NCBI GenBank assembly: GCA_948815685.1
Contig: CAQJOC010000058.1
Coordinates: 1 to 6,991 of the forward strand
Reading direction: 5' to 3'
Length of the DNA: 6,991 nt
Source: an uncultured Eubacteriales bacterium
Lineage (GTDB): Bacteria > Bacillota > Clostridia > Oscillospirales > Acutalibacteraceae
Of the stretch, positions 1 to 6,650 are shown one piece after another. The notes beneath the pieces were generated by a model. It was not told where the DNA came from. It saw only the letters and a list, made by a program, of their open reading frames with translations, and did no database searches. Position numbers and translations under genes: made by a program. Every line of letters starts with the position of its first letter. Position 1 is the first letter of the stretch.

Positions 1-66
1 TGATTGGCACATACCAAATATTTTTGCTATTTTATTTATTGACATTTTTCCTGTCGTATATAGCAT
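1..66 (-). CDS. Partial open frame with helix-turn-helix-like sequence, possible transposase piece
   Basis: This frame starts at ATG (66-64) and stays open to the window edge, giving 22 visible residues. The stretch KMSINKIAKIFGM resembles the first helix and turn of helix-turn-helix regions in IS1-type and related transposases, where a pattern like LY-x2-G-x-S-x2-KIA-x2-FG is common. The same frame is open from 129 to 70 and then interrupted by TAA at 69-67, just before the ATG. The 20 codons before that stop end in a Lys/Asn-rich run, so this could be an inactivated transposase read through a nonsense codon. It begins only 69 bases downstream of def, where fmt would often be found. The family assignment rests on a short pattern match, and the rest of the gene lies outside the window. 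It could equally be the start of another small DNA-binding protein or a chance frame. Confidence 0.3.
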   Translation of the reverse strand, partial: MLYTTGKMSINKIAKIFGMCQS

Positions 67-135
67 TTATACATCGCTTTCCTTGTTTTTATTTTTCAGA
101 CAATCCCTAATTGATACAGTTAAATAATTTTACCT

Positions 136-666
136 CTATCTTTTGAATTTTTCTTTGATTTTTTGTTCTGCTTTTTCGGCCAATAGTTTAACACTCTCTT
201 TTATGGCACCAAATTTTGAATCTGTAACGCTGACCGCCCGTTCTAAAAATGATATTCCATCCAAATGGTCTATTTCATGACAAAAAGCCTTAGCTTTTAA
301 ATTATGTCCCGTGATTTCAATAATATTTCCATTTCGGTCTTGTGCCCTGACTGTTACAAATTGAGGTCTTATTGTAATAGCGGTTTTATTCGGAAATGAT
401 AAACATCCCTCTGCGGATTTTTGTTCTCCTTTTTGGTCTATAATAATAGGATTAACAAGTTCTATCAGCCCGTCACCTACATCTATAACCGCAACTCTTT
501 TAAGGAGTCCAACCTGTGGAGCCGCTAATCCTACACCTTTAGCATTTCTCATGGTTTCATTCATATCATCAAGCAGTTGATGTAATTTTTCATCAAAATT
601 TATAACTTCTCTGCATTTTTTTGTAAGTATTTGGTCTCCTTCCAGAACTATACTCCTTAGTGCCAT
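136..666 (-). CDS. def: Peptide deformylase
   Basis: Peptide deformylase is a cytoplasmic metalloenzyme that removes the N-formyl group from the initiator methionine of nascent proteins as they leave the ribosome. All three family signatures are visible in the 176 residues. Motif 1 is GVGLAAPQ at 44-51. Motif 2 is EGCLS at 86-90, with the metal-binding Cys88. Motif 3 is HEIDH at 130-134, with metal-binding His130 and His134 and catalytic Glu131. The length is normal for the family, and the last 25 residues form a charged Lys/Glu-rich tail. The ATG at 666 is preceded by AAAGGAA (683-677) with a 10-base spacer. The gene lies 55 bases downstream of priA on the same strand with no terminator between them, so co-transcription is likely. 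No intrinsic terminator is visible after its stop. The usual partner fmt, which supplies the formyl group, does not follow within the window. The frame is intact and presumably functional. Confidence 0.97.
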   Translation of the reverse strand: MALRSIVLEGDQILTKKCREVINFDEKLHQLLDDMNETMRNAKGVGLAAPQVGLLKRVAVIDVGDGLIELVNPIIIDQKGEQKSAEGCLSFPNKTAITIRPQFVTVRAQDRNGNIIEITGHNLKAKAFCHEIDHLDGISFLERAVSVTDSKFGAIKESVKLLAEKAEQKIKEKFKR

Positions 667-721
667 AGTAATGCATTCCTTTCTTTATTATAACAATATA
701 CAAACCTTTACTATAATATTT

Positions 722-3196
722 TTAAATAATAAAACTTGGATTCATATCAATAAAAATATTAACTTTTTTTAAATTAGCCTTACTTTCATATGATATCATA
801 ATTTTCGACATCATTCCATGAAATTTTTTTCCATTTCGGCATTTGATAAGTATCCTATATCGATAGTTTCCGCAAATTTTATTTATATTAGCAGGGGATG
901 GCTTAAATATTCTCAAGGGAATGTCTTTATACTCCTCAAATGCAATTTTTTTTAATTTTTCAAAAAATTCTATACTTATTTCAGCAACCTTCTTTTCGTC
1001 CTTTCCTGTAAATCCCACACAGCAAATATCTGAAAACGGCGGATACAGCATAGTTTTTCTAATTTCTATCTCATCATTATAAAAAGCTTCGTAATCTTGT
1101 TTAGCTGCCAAACTTATTACCGAATTTTCGGGAGTATATGTTTGTATTATAGCTTTTCCCATATATTCGCCTCTTCCGGCACGCCCTATGACCTGTGTAA
1201 TAAGAGAAAATGCTCGTTCATAGCTTCTGAAATCATCGCAATAAAGTGCCTGGTCCGCCATTAGCACTCCAACCAACGTAACGTTGGGAAAATTAAAGCC
1301 TTTTGCTATCATCTGAGTCCCTATCATAACGTTATAGGTTCCCTCGGAAAATTTCTTAAAACTTTCCTCCAGTGAATTTTCGGAAGTTATTGCATCCGTG
1401 TCCATCCTGAGTATCTTTGCATCGGGAATTAACATTTGAAGCTGAAATTCCGCTCGCTGAGTCCCTATTCCTTCATAAGCTATATTCACACCATGACATT
1501 TTGGACATTCTTTTAAAAAATCCATAGAATACCCACAATAATGACACATAAGACGTTCATTTGCTTTATGATAATTTAACGTAATATTGCAGTTTGGACA
1601 AATTACAGGTTCTCTGCAATCTTTACAGCGAACAAAAGTATGATATCCCCGCCTGTTTAACAAAAGAATTGACTGTTTTCCTTTATCTATCTCATCTTTG
1701 ATGACTTCGACAAGACGTTCACTAAAAGGCGTTGGATTTCCTTTCATTATTTCGGAATTCATGTCTATTATTTCGACTTTCGGAAGAATAGCTTTTCCAT
1801 ATCGTTTATCCAATGTGTGCAAAGAATAAATTCCTGATTTCGCCCAAAAATAGCTTTCTACTGAAGGAGTTGCAGAAGTTAAGACTAACATACATTTATT
1901 GTATTTACATCTCTGAATTGCCAAATCCCGGGCATGAAATCTTGGAGATGCTTCGGATTTATAAGAAGTTTCATGTTCTTCATCCATAATAATCAGACCT
2001 AAATTTTTAACTGGAGCAAACACCGCCGTTCTTGTACCAACTACAACTTTAGCATTCCCTTTACTTATTCTTTGCCATTCTTCCCGTCGCTTTTTATTAG
2101 ACAATTTACTATGAATAACAGCAGCATCTTCTTTGTAGCGAGACTTAAATATTGAAATAATTTGTGTTGTCAGCGCAATCTCCGGTACCATAAATATTAC
2201 ACTTTGTCCCTTTTTTAAAATAAAATCAATAAGTGAAAGCAAAACCATTGTTTTTCCGCTCCCGGTAACTCCCCTGACCAAAGATATGTGCATTTCATTT
2301 TTTTTCGAAAGTTTTTCCAATTCATTATAAACTTTATTCTGCAATTCGGTTAATTTTATGGTTTTCTTGTTTTCTGTAAAATTACTGTTTGTTTCAAAAA
2401 TATTTTCGGATTTTTTATCATATGAAAAATATTTCAGTATTCCTTTTTTTAATAAATTATTTACTAAATTCCGTGATACACCTGTAAAATAACAGACTTC
2501 TTTAATTGTGGATTCTCCTTGTTTTATAAAAAAATCAACTACTTTTTTTTGTTTTTCTGTCAAAGAAGAAGAAACATATTCATTAAGCTTTATAGGTTCG
2601 TCATACTTTCTGATGGATTTGGTTTCCTTAATATAATTAAATTTCAATATTCCTAAATTTACAAGTTTGTCAATTACCGATTTATTTTCCGATTCAAATT
2701 TTTCACACTTTTTACCTCTGAGAATATCTTTGTTTTGTAAAATAAATTTTATTACACCTATTTCTTTTAAATTTAAGTTTTTCTTTAAAAAATTAAATTT
2801 TTCTTCGTCTGCTTCAAAAAACTTTTTTGTCGTCAATCCCTTGCATACCGGAAGCATAGCTTTAATTCCTGTAAATAAAGTACAATAATAATTTTTTTTC
2901 ATGTATTTTGCTAAAAAAATCATTTCGTCTGTTACAACAGGGTAGTCATCGATAACTATACATACTTCTTTTAAATTGCTGTTTTTTATTCCTTTTTTGT
3001 TTAAATCAGAAACTTCTACGTCACTTGTTTGACTTTTTTTAAGTACAACGGCTAACCTTTTACTTTTGGAATTTCCAAAAGGGACGAGTACTCGTACTCC
3101 CAAAAAAATCTTTTCTTCTAAATCAGCCGGAACTTTATAAGAATAAAGACTGTCAAATCCGTATTTTACCTTGTCAACTGCAACCTCTACAATCAT
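722..3196 (-). CDS. priA: Primosomal replication restart helicase PriA
   Basis: PriA is a 3'-5' superfamily 2 DNA helicase that recognises abandoned replication forks and D-loops and starts reloading of the replicative helicase. The 824-residue product has the full layout. An N-terminal DNA-binding region spans about 1-115 (typical opening MIVEVAV). A region fitting a winged helix spans about 205-260. The helicase core has Walker A GVTGSGKT (309-316), Walker B DEEH (405-408), SATPS (441-445), GTQMIAKGFNFP (626-637) and QVIGRAGRGE (668-677). Eight cysteines that bind two zinc ions are intact at 524, 527, 533, 536, 551, 554, 564 and 567. The linker at about 120-280 is Lys/Asn-rich and less recognisable, as is common in AT-rich genomes. 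The start matches the family N-terminus, but no strong Shine-Dalgarno sequence precedes it. A short upstream frame overlaps the start as ATGA, which suggests translational coupling. def follows after 55 bases. Confidence 0.97.
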   Translation of the reverse strand: MIVEVAVDKVKYGFDSLYSYKVPADLEEKIFLGVRVLVPFGNSKSKRLAVVLKKSQTSDVEVSDLNKKGIKNSNLKEVCIVIDDYPVVTDEMIFLAKYMKKNYYCTLFTGIKAMLPVCKGLTTKKFFEADEEKFNFLKKNLNLKEIGVIKFILQNKDILRGKKCEKFESENKSVIDKLVNLGILKFNYIKETKSIRKYDEPIKLNEYVSSSLTEKQKKVVDFFIKQGESTIKEVCYFTGVSRNLVNNLLKKGILKYFSYDKKSENIFETNSNFTENKKTIKLTELQNKVYNELEKLSKKNEMHISLVRGVTGSGKTMVLLSLIDFILKKGQSVIFMVPEIALTTQIISIFKSRYKEDAAVIHSKLSNKKRREEWQRISKGNAKVVVGTRTAVFAPVKNLGLIIMDEEHETSYKSEASPRFHARDLAIQRCKYNKCMLVLTSATPSVESYFWAKSGIYSLHTLDKRYGKAILPKVEIIDMNSEIMKGNPTPFSERLVEVIKDEIDKGKQSILLLNRRGYHTFVRCKDCREPVICPNCNITLNYHKANERLMCHYCGYSMDFLKECPKCHGVNIAYEGIGTQRAEFQLQMLIPDAKILRMDTDAITSENSLEESFKKFSEGTYNVMIGTQMIAKGFNFPNVTLVGVLMADQALYCDDFRSYERAFSLITQVIGRAGRGEYMGKAIIQTYTPENSVISLAAKQDYEAFYNDEIEIRKTMLYPPFSDICCVGFTGKDEKKVAEISIEFFEKLKKIAFEEYKDIPLRIFKPSPANINKICGNYRYRILIKCRNGKKFHGMMSKIMISYESKANLKKVNIFIDMNPSFII

Positions 3197-3276
3197 AAAA
3201 ATTCATTTTCAATCTTTCTTTTTCGTTTTGTTTTTATTTTTCCTTTTGCTGTATTTTCTATTTTTTCTTGTGTCAT
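3193..3276 (-). CDS. Small Lys-rich open frame overlapping the priA start
   Basis: From ATG at 3276 this frame encodes 27 residues, very rich in Lys and Glu. Its TGA stop overlaps the priA ATG in an ATGA arrangement typical of translationally coupled genes. The frame is open further upstream to 3333, giving 46 codons in total. priA itself lacks a clear ribosome binding site, which makes coupling plausible. No family is recognised and the ribosome binding site for this ATG is weak. It may be the tail of a decayed gene that once preceded priA, or a chance frame in AT-rich DNA. Low confidence as a real protein. Confidence 0.2.
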   Translation of the reverse strand: MTQEKIENTAKGKIKTKRKRKIENEFL

Positions 3277-3526
3277 GTCTAGTTCTTTGTATACTATTTC
3301 TATTTTCTTTTGTATAATAGACTTTCCGCAAAATCAATTTGGTTTAACATCTACGCTCTCCAAAGGCTCCCTTTTTTGCTATAAAATCCTGCAATTTTTT
3401 TAAAATTATGATCATTTATGATTTCATATCCGTTTTTTGATATAATGCCACTTGATTTTGCAGGAGATATAATCCCTCTTTTATTTTATTTTTTTACTTT
3501 AAAAATGTAAATTAAAAAAAATCCTT
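3197..3526. other. Spacer upstream of priA with short broken frames
   Basis: This AT-rich stretch lies between priA and the transposase relic. On the minus strand there is an open run of about 40 codons from roughly 3480 to 3350, with residues such as GIISPAKSSG and GFYSKKGSLW. It ends in TAG followed directly by ATG and a further 16-codon frame, which again ends in TAG. No run has a recognisable family signature or a convincing start. The simplest reading is remains of one or more decayed genes together with the priA leader. No intrinsic terminator or RNA gene is seen. Confidence 0.4.
3311..3337 (-). promoter_or_regulatory. Possible weak sigma-A promoter for priA-def
   Basis: On the minus strand TTGATT (3337-3332) is followed after 15 bases by TATACA (3316-3311), about 115 bases before the priA start. 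The hexamers are close to consensus, but the spacer is shorter than the usual 17 bases. AT-rich spacers produce such matches easily, so this is only the best candidate seen in the leader. Confidence 0.2.
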
Positions 3527-3786
3527 TTGCTATTAGTATTTTATCCCAAAGCAAAGCCCACTGACCCGAGCCTCAGCGATAAAAACCTATGTACGGTTGA
3601 ATATGGCGGAAAATCGTGCGATAACTGTCTCCATTTGCACCCTGAATCCACCAAGTACAATACAGTATTTGTCTATTCCCTCTTGCTCAACCTGCAGCCC
3701 AGCATTCCTGTGTATAATTGGGCTATTTCTTCCCTTTGCTTATCCGTTAAATCTATGGTATACGAACTTCTTCCTTTTTCTTTCAT
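3527..3786 (-). pseudogene. IS5-family transposase N-terminal relic, broken and truncated
   Basis: Read on the minus strand from ATG at 3786, this encodes a recognisable IS5-family transposase N-terminus. The pieces are IDLTDKQREEIAQLYTG (residues 11-27), SKRE (34-37), then VLYLVDSGCKWRQLSHDFPP and YSTVHRF (to residue 68). This is the DUF4096-type region that precedes the DDE domain. Three lesions are visible. There is an in-frame TAG at 3675-3673. There is a one-base shift in the T run at 3585-3581, after which the homologous frame continues as YR. A TGA then follows at 3575-3573. Beyond this the typical LWDKIL can be read near 3550-3533, after which similarity ends and the whole catalytic domain is missing. 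GC here is about 45% by hand count, well above the flanking spacers, as expected for acquired DNA. It cannot make transposase. No terminal inverted repeats were identified. Confidence 0.85.
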
Positions 3787-3869
3787 ATTCCTATTTTAAC
3801 ACGGTTTTCTCTGTTTGTGAATGCTGGTTCTAAGTGGCGAAAAACATGGGTCAAAAGATGTCTAAGGGG

Positions 3870-3914
3870 AAAAAATAAATAGGGAGTTCCTTTTCTCTCT
3901 TTGAAATCTCCCTA
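3870..3914 (-). terminator. Intrinsic terminator downstream of the 149-residue gene
   Basis: On the minus strand TAGGGAG (3914-3908) pairs with CTCCCTA (3886-3880). The stem can be extended by an inner TTC/GAA pairing, and a T-rich tract of about ten bases follows at 3879-3870. The tract is on the correct side only for minus-strand transcription. It lies 164 bases past the stop of the 149-residue gene and before the transposase relic, so it would insulate the region downstream, including priA, from transcripts of the unknown gene. Confidence 0.65.
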
Positions 3915-3958
3915 AATAGTAACAGCTCACTTTAATAAAACTTTAAACTATATGTTAC

Positions 3959-3978
3959 AAACCGGTTTACTATAAACC
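3959..3978. repeat. Overlapping short palindromes
   Basis: AAACCGGTTT (3959-3968) is a perfect 10-bp palindrome. Its right half also pairs with a second arm, GGTTTA-CTA-TAAACC (3964-3978). Two alternative small hairpins thus share one arm in the 3' spacer of the unknown gene. No T-tract follows, so it is not a terminator. It could be a protein-binding site or chance. Confidence 0.3.
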
Positions 3979-4021
3979 TTTAATCAGATTGCAAAACAGT
4001 ATTTTAAATCCAAACCCACTC

Positions 4022-4063
4022 GTCTCACTATAAAATATTAAATCGATATTTTTACAGTGAGAC
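4022..4063 (-). other. Long hairpin just after the 149-residue gene
   Basis: GTCTCACT (4022-4029) and AGTGAGAC (4056-4063) form a perfect 8-bp stem base. The AT-rich inner part can pair further with one bulged base. On the minus strand it begins 15 bases past the stop codon at 4078. No T-tract follows directly, so it is more likely an mRNA 3'-end stabilising structure or a weak terminator than a classical intrinsic terminator. The better terminator lies at 3870-3914. Confidence 0.45.
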
Positions 4064-4077
4064 ATTGTAAATAATTT

Positions 4078-4527
4078 TTATAAAATAGCAATAGGCATGG
4101 CTCCTTTCGGGGGCCCATCCTTTTGATTACCTTTCATGATGTATTTCACCTTACCATCCAAAAGAGCTTGCAGTTCGTCTTTTGTTGCACAACAGATTAT
4201 AATGTCATCATTTTGTCCACCAAATTTTCTTGTGAATTTCACATTGGGATCCCAATTACCAGTAAGTACTTGGAAACTACCGCCATTTTCACGCTTTTTA
4301 GCTGTTATCTGCCCATTTTCACAATGCAACTTTAAACAGTTGTTATCATTCGGGCGTACAGCTCTAGGATTACTATGTGTCTCAACACGTGAAGTATTCA
4401 TCCCGGCTCTAAAAACGGTTGCAGAGTTAGGTTCAGAATTTCTTGTTCCGTTCGGCCTTTGTACGTTTGTAGCAGTATAACTAATAATATCTTCTGCGAA
4501 ACTTTTAGTATAGTAATATTTTGGCAT
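4078..4527 (-). CDS. Hypothetical protein, 149 residues, family not recognised
   Basis: This is a complete frame whose family I do not recognise. Residues 1-20 are aromatic-rich (opening MPKYYYTKSF). Residues 21-65 are hydrophilic and rich in Asn, Arg, Pro and Thr, probably flexible. Residues 65-135 look like a compact domain with alternating hydrophobic positions, including FQVLTGNWDP (85-94), DDIIICCATK (107-116) and a short helix-like DELQALLDGK (117-126). The end is Gly/Pro-rich. No signal peptide or membrane segment is visible, so a cytoplasmic protein is expected. Cysteines at 64, 69, 112 and 113 do not form a clear zinc motif. The gene has a near-consensus promoter, a hairpin at the transcript start, an AAAGGG site 10 bases before ATG, and a terminator downstream. 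It looks like an independent expressed unit between IS remnants. GC over 4081-4500 is about 40% by hand count. An accessory or recently acquired gene is inferred; function is unknown. Confidence 0.75.
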   Translation of the reverse strand: MPKYYYTKSFAEDIISYTATNVQRPNGTRNSEPNSATVFRAGMNTSRVETHSNPRAVRPNDNNCLKLHCENGQITAKKRENGGSFQVLTGNWDPNVKFTRKFGGQNDDIIICCATKDELQALLDGKVKYIMKGNQKDGPPKGAMPIAIL

Positions 4528-4553
4528 AAAATATCAACCCTTTCAAAGTAATC

Positions 4554-4588
4554 TAGATAAATGCAAAAAATATATTTACATTTATCTA
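4554..4588. repeat. Perfect 10-bp inverted repeat at predicted transcription start
   Basis: TAGATAAATG (4554-4563) and CATTTATCTA (4579-4588) are exact reverse complements separated by 15 bases. The predicted transcription start of the unknown gene, about 7 bases past its -10 box, is near 4587. The repeat would therefore be either a hairpin at the very 5' end of the mRNA or a two-half-site operator over +1. Start codon and ribosome binding site lie downstream and outside the stem. Confidence 0.6.
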
Positions 4589-4593
4589 TGGAT

Positions 4594-4622
4594 ATTATAC
4601 ATCACAATATTGACAAAATCAA
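4594..4622 (-). promoter_or_regulatory. Sigma-A-type promoter of the 149-residue gene
   Basis: On the minus strand TTGATT (4622-4617) and a perfect TATAAT (4599-4594) are separated by exactly 17 bases. This is the housekeeping sigma factor arrangement of Firmicutes. It lies about 70 bases before the ATG at 4527 and is followed at once by the inverted repeat at 4554-4588. The match is the best promoter in the window. Confidence 0.65.
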
Positions 4623-4722
4623 TAGCGTTAAGGCGAATTTTTTATAAAATCATCTAAATTAATAAACTTGTCAAAAGCAAAATATGCACAAACAATTTAA
4701 ATAAAACTATATTTGTATATAT

Positions 4723-5973
4723 TTAATATATAGGATGTTCATTACAAAGATTTTCTACCTCTTTAATTATGTAGGTTTTCTTTTCTTCAAATTCATTAAT
4801 TGCCATAATTATAAATTGTGCAATTTTTTTCATATCATTTTCGGTCATTCCTCTAGTAGTTACCGCAGCTGTCCCTGCTCTCACGCCACTTGTAACAAAT
4901 GGGCTGCGTTTTTCATTCGGAACTGTATTTTTATTTACGGTAATATTTACACTCTCAAGTCTGTCAGAGAGGTCTTTTCCGGTAATCTCACCATCGCTTA
5001 GATCGATTAACAGCAAGTGATTATCTGTTCCTCCTGATACAAGTTTAACTCCATTCTGTATAAGTTCAGAGGCCATCGTCGAACAATTTTTAACAACTTG
5101 ATTGGCATATTTTTTAAATTCAGGTTTTAATGCTTCACCGAAGCAAACAGCTTTTCCTGCAATAACATGCATAAGGGGCCCTCCCTGAATTCCGGGAAAA
5201 ATTGCCTTATCGATATCTTTTGCGAATTCCTTTTTGCAAAGAATCATTCCACCTCTTGGACCTCTTAACGTTTTATGCGTTGTGGTTGTAACAAAGTCTG
5301 CATAAGGAACGGGATTTGGATGTATTCCTGCGGCTACGAGACCCGCAATATGTGCCATATCCACCATTAAATAAGCTCCGCATTCATCGGCAATCTCTTT
5401 AAATTTTTTAAAATCAATAAGTCTCGGATAAGCACTTGCTCCGCATACAATCATTTTAGGCTTTTCCCTAAGAGCGATATTTCTTACTTCTTCGTAATCA
5501 ATTAAATGTGTTTCATTATTTACTCCATATGGGATAAAATTGTAATACTTACCTGACATATTTACCGGAGAACCATGTGTAAGATGTCCTCCTTCGGATA
5601 AACTCATTCCCATTACTTTGTCTCCGGGCTTCAACATAGCAAAATATACAGCCATATTGGCTTGTGCCCCTGAATGTGGTTGGACGTTTGCGTGTTCCGC
5701 TCCAAACAACTCGCAAGCTCTTTTCCTGGCTAAATTCTCTACTATATCTACATACTCACATCCTGAATAATACCTTTTTGAGGGATAACCCTCCGCATAT
5801 TTATTTGTCAAAACGCTTCCCATTGCCGCAAGAACACTTTCTGACACTATATTTTCTGAAGCTATTAATTCAAGATTTTTTTCTTGTCTGTTAAGCTCTT
5901 TTTCTATTGAATCTCCAATCTCTATATCAAATTTTTTAAGGAACTTAATACTTTCATAAACAAATTTTTCCAT
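4723..5973 (-). CDS. glyA: Serine hydroxymethyltransferase
   Basis: GlyA is a cytoplasmic pyridoxal-phosphate enzyme that converts serine and tetrahydrofolate to glycine and 5,10-methylene-tetrahydrofolate. It is the main entry of one-carbon units for thymidylate, purine, methionine and formyl-tRNA synthesis. From ATG at 5973 the product has 416 residues, a normal length. Landmarks are LELIASENIVS (34-44), NKYAEGYPSKRYYSG (57-71), VQPHSGAQAN (97-106), VDMAHIAGL (204-212) with cofactor-binding Asp205 and His208, the PLP-lysine motif TTTTHKTLRGPRGG (229-242) with Lys234, and VTSGVRAGT (360-368) with the substrate-carboxylate Arg. The frame is open upstream to an ATG at 6033, but the 20 extra residues are not typical of the family. 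A GGGAG site lies 7 bases before the ATG at 5973, so the shorter start is chosen. Neighbours are unrelated and the gene seems monocistronic. No clear terminator was seen after the stop, and its promoter in 5986-6100 could not be fixed. Confidence 0.97.
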   Translation of the reverse strand: MEKFVYESIKFLKKFDIEIGDSIEKELNRQEKNLELIASENIVSESVLAAMGSVLTNKYAEGYPSKRYYSGCEYVDIVENLARKRACELFGAEHANVQPHSGAQANMAVYFAMLKPGDKVMGMSLSEGGHLTHGSPVNMSGKYYNFIPYGVNNETHLIDYEEVRNIALREKPKMIVCGASAYPRLIDFKKFKEIADECGAYLMVDMAHIAGLVAAGIHPNPVPYADFVTTTTHKTLRGPRGGMILCKKEFAKDIDKAIFPGIQGGPLMHVIAGKAVCFGEALKPEFKKYANQVVKNCSTMASELIQNGVKLVSGGTDNHLLLIDLSDGEITGKDLSDRLESVNITVNKNTVPNEKRSPFVTSGVRAGTAAVTTRGMTENDMKKIAQFIIMAINEFEEKKTYIIKEVENLCNEHPIY

Positions 5974-5980
5974 TATGTAT

Positions 5981-5985
5981 CTCCC
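5981..5985 (-). promoter_or_regulatory. Shine-Dalgarno site fixing the glyA start
   Basis: GGGAG on the minus strand lies 7 bases upstream of ATG 5973-5971, the best spacing in the region. No comparable site precedes the alternative ATG at 6033, which supports the 416-residue GlyA. Confidence 0.75.
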
Positions 5986-6542
5986 ATCTTTTTTATTTTT
6001 AACAAAAACATTGGTATTAAAATAGATCGTCAACAGCTTGTTTATTGTCAGTAATATTCATTCATTTACAACCTTTTATTTCAATTTTTTACCACCTTTT
6101 CAGCTTATTGTTTCAACTATTTTAACCATGTTTTTAATCTTGTCATAATTATATATTTTTAGATTTATCTTTTCAACTTTTTTAAAGCCTGTTCATACAA
6201 ATTTCTTTAGGTGGTGGGGTAGGAAAAAAGCGAAATTTATTTTATTTATGAAAAAGCTTAATATAAATCGCATAAAAACTTTAAAAATTTAGTCTCTATT
6301 TTCTTCAGTAAATCATTTTTATGAAAACATAACACAAATATTATTATAGTAACGATAAATAGAAAACTCTTAAAATAGATTATTAAAATTTCATATAAAT
6401 ATTTATTTGTTTTGAATAATTTTATTATTAAGTAATTAAAAACATGTCTACAAATTTTATAGATATTATTTATGCGATTTTTTCTATTCTTTATTTCTAC
6501 CTTAATAACTCATATTTTTCATAAAACTTCCTTAAAAACTAA
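5986..6542. other. Extremely AT-rich spacer without genes
   Basis: About 550 bases separate glyA from the IS element. GC is near 18% by hand count over 6301-6360. No frame of meaningful length, RNA gene or terminator is recognised on either strand. The part nearest glyA (to about 6100) should hold its promoter, but no pair of boxes is convincing. The stretch also contains an isolated G-rich run (6210-6223) and a separated 12-bp inverted repeat (6265-6480). It could be decayed genes that have lost all signal. Confidence 0.6.
6265..6480. repeat. Separated 12-bp inverted repeat
   Basis: AAATCGCATAAA (6265-6276) and TTTATGCGATTT (6469-6480) are exact reverse complements 192 bases apart. The internal 3-base GC core makes them stand out in this AT-rich spacer. 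Similarity stops at once outside and soon inside the arms. They could be ends of a small defective element or a chance match; AT-rich sequence makes chance pairs fairly likely. Confidence 0.3.
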
Positions 6543-6650
6543 GGCAACACCGCACAGTAGTAAAAAAAGAGAAGAAGTGAAAAAATAAAAATATGGATAG
6601 ACAAATAAAATTAACACAAAAATACGATGGACTAAGAGCTTATCCCGAAA

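Noticed and set aside
2667..2888. Plus-strand frame of 73 codons inside priA
   Set aside because: It lies antisense to the Lys/Asn-rich linker of PriA and its Phe/Ser-rich translation is a composition artefact.
3380..3465. Inverted TCCTGCAA/TTGCAGGA pair in the spacer upstream of priA
   Set aside because: Only 8 bp match, the loop is long, and pairing does not extend, so it is within chance for this sequence.
3527..3833. Plus-strand frames of 78-90 codons with Cys- and Ser-rich translations
   Set aside because: They are antisense to the transposase relic, whose minus-strand reading gives clear IS5 signatures. The plus-strand products match no family and overlap each other.
4123..4480. Plus-strand frames of 70 and 114 codons opposite the unknown gene
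   Set aside because: The minus-strand frame has promoter, ribosome binding site and terminator. The plus-strand frames have no such signals and a translation rich in Phe and Ser typical of antisense shadows.
5974..6033. 20-residue N-terminal extension of GlyA from ATG at 6033
   Set aside because: The residues do not resemble the family N-terminus, no ribosome binding site precedes 6033, and a GGGAG site supports the ATG at 5973.
5986..6100. glyA promoter candidates such as CTGACA with GATCTA, or TTGACG with TAATAC
   Set aside because: One pair has a poor -10 box and the other an 8-base spacer, so no pair is good enough to list as a promoter.
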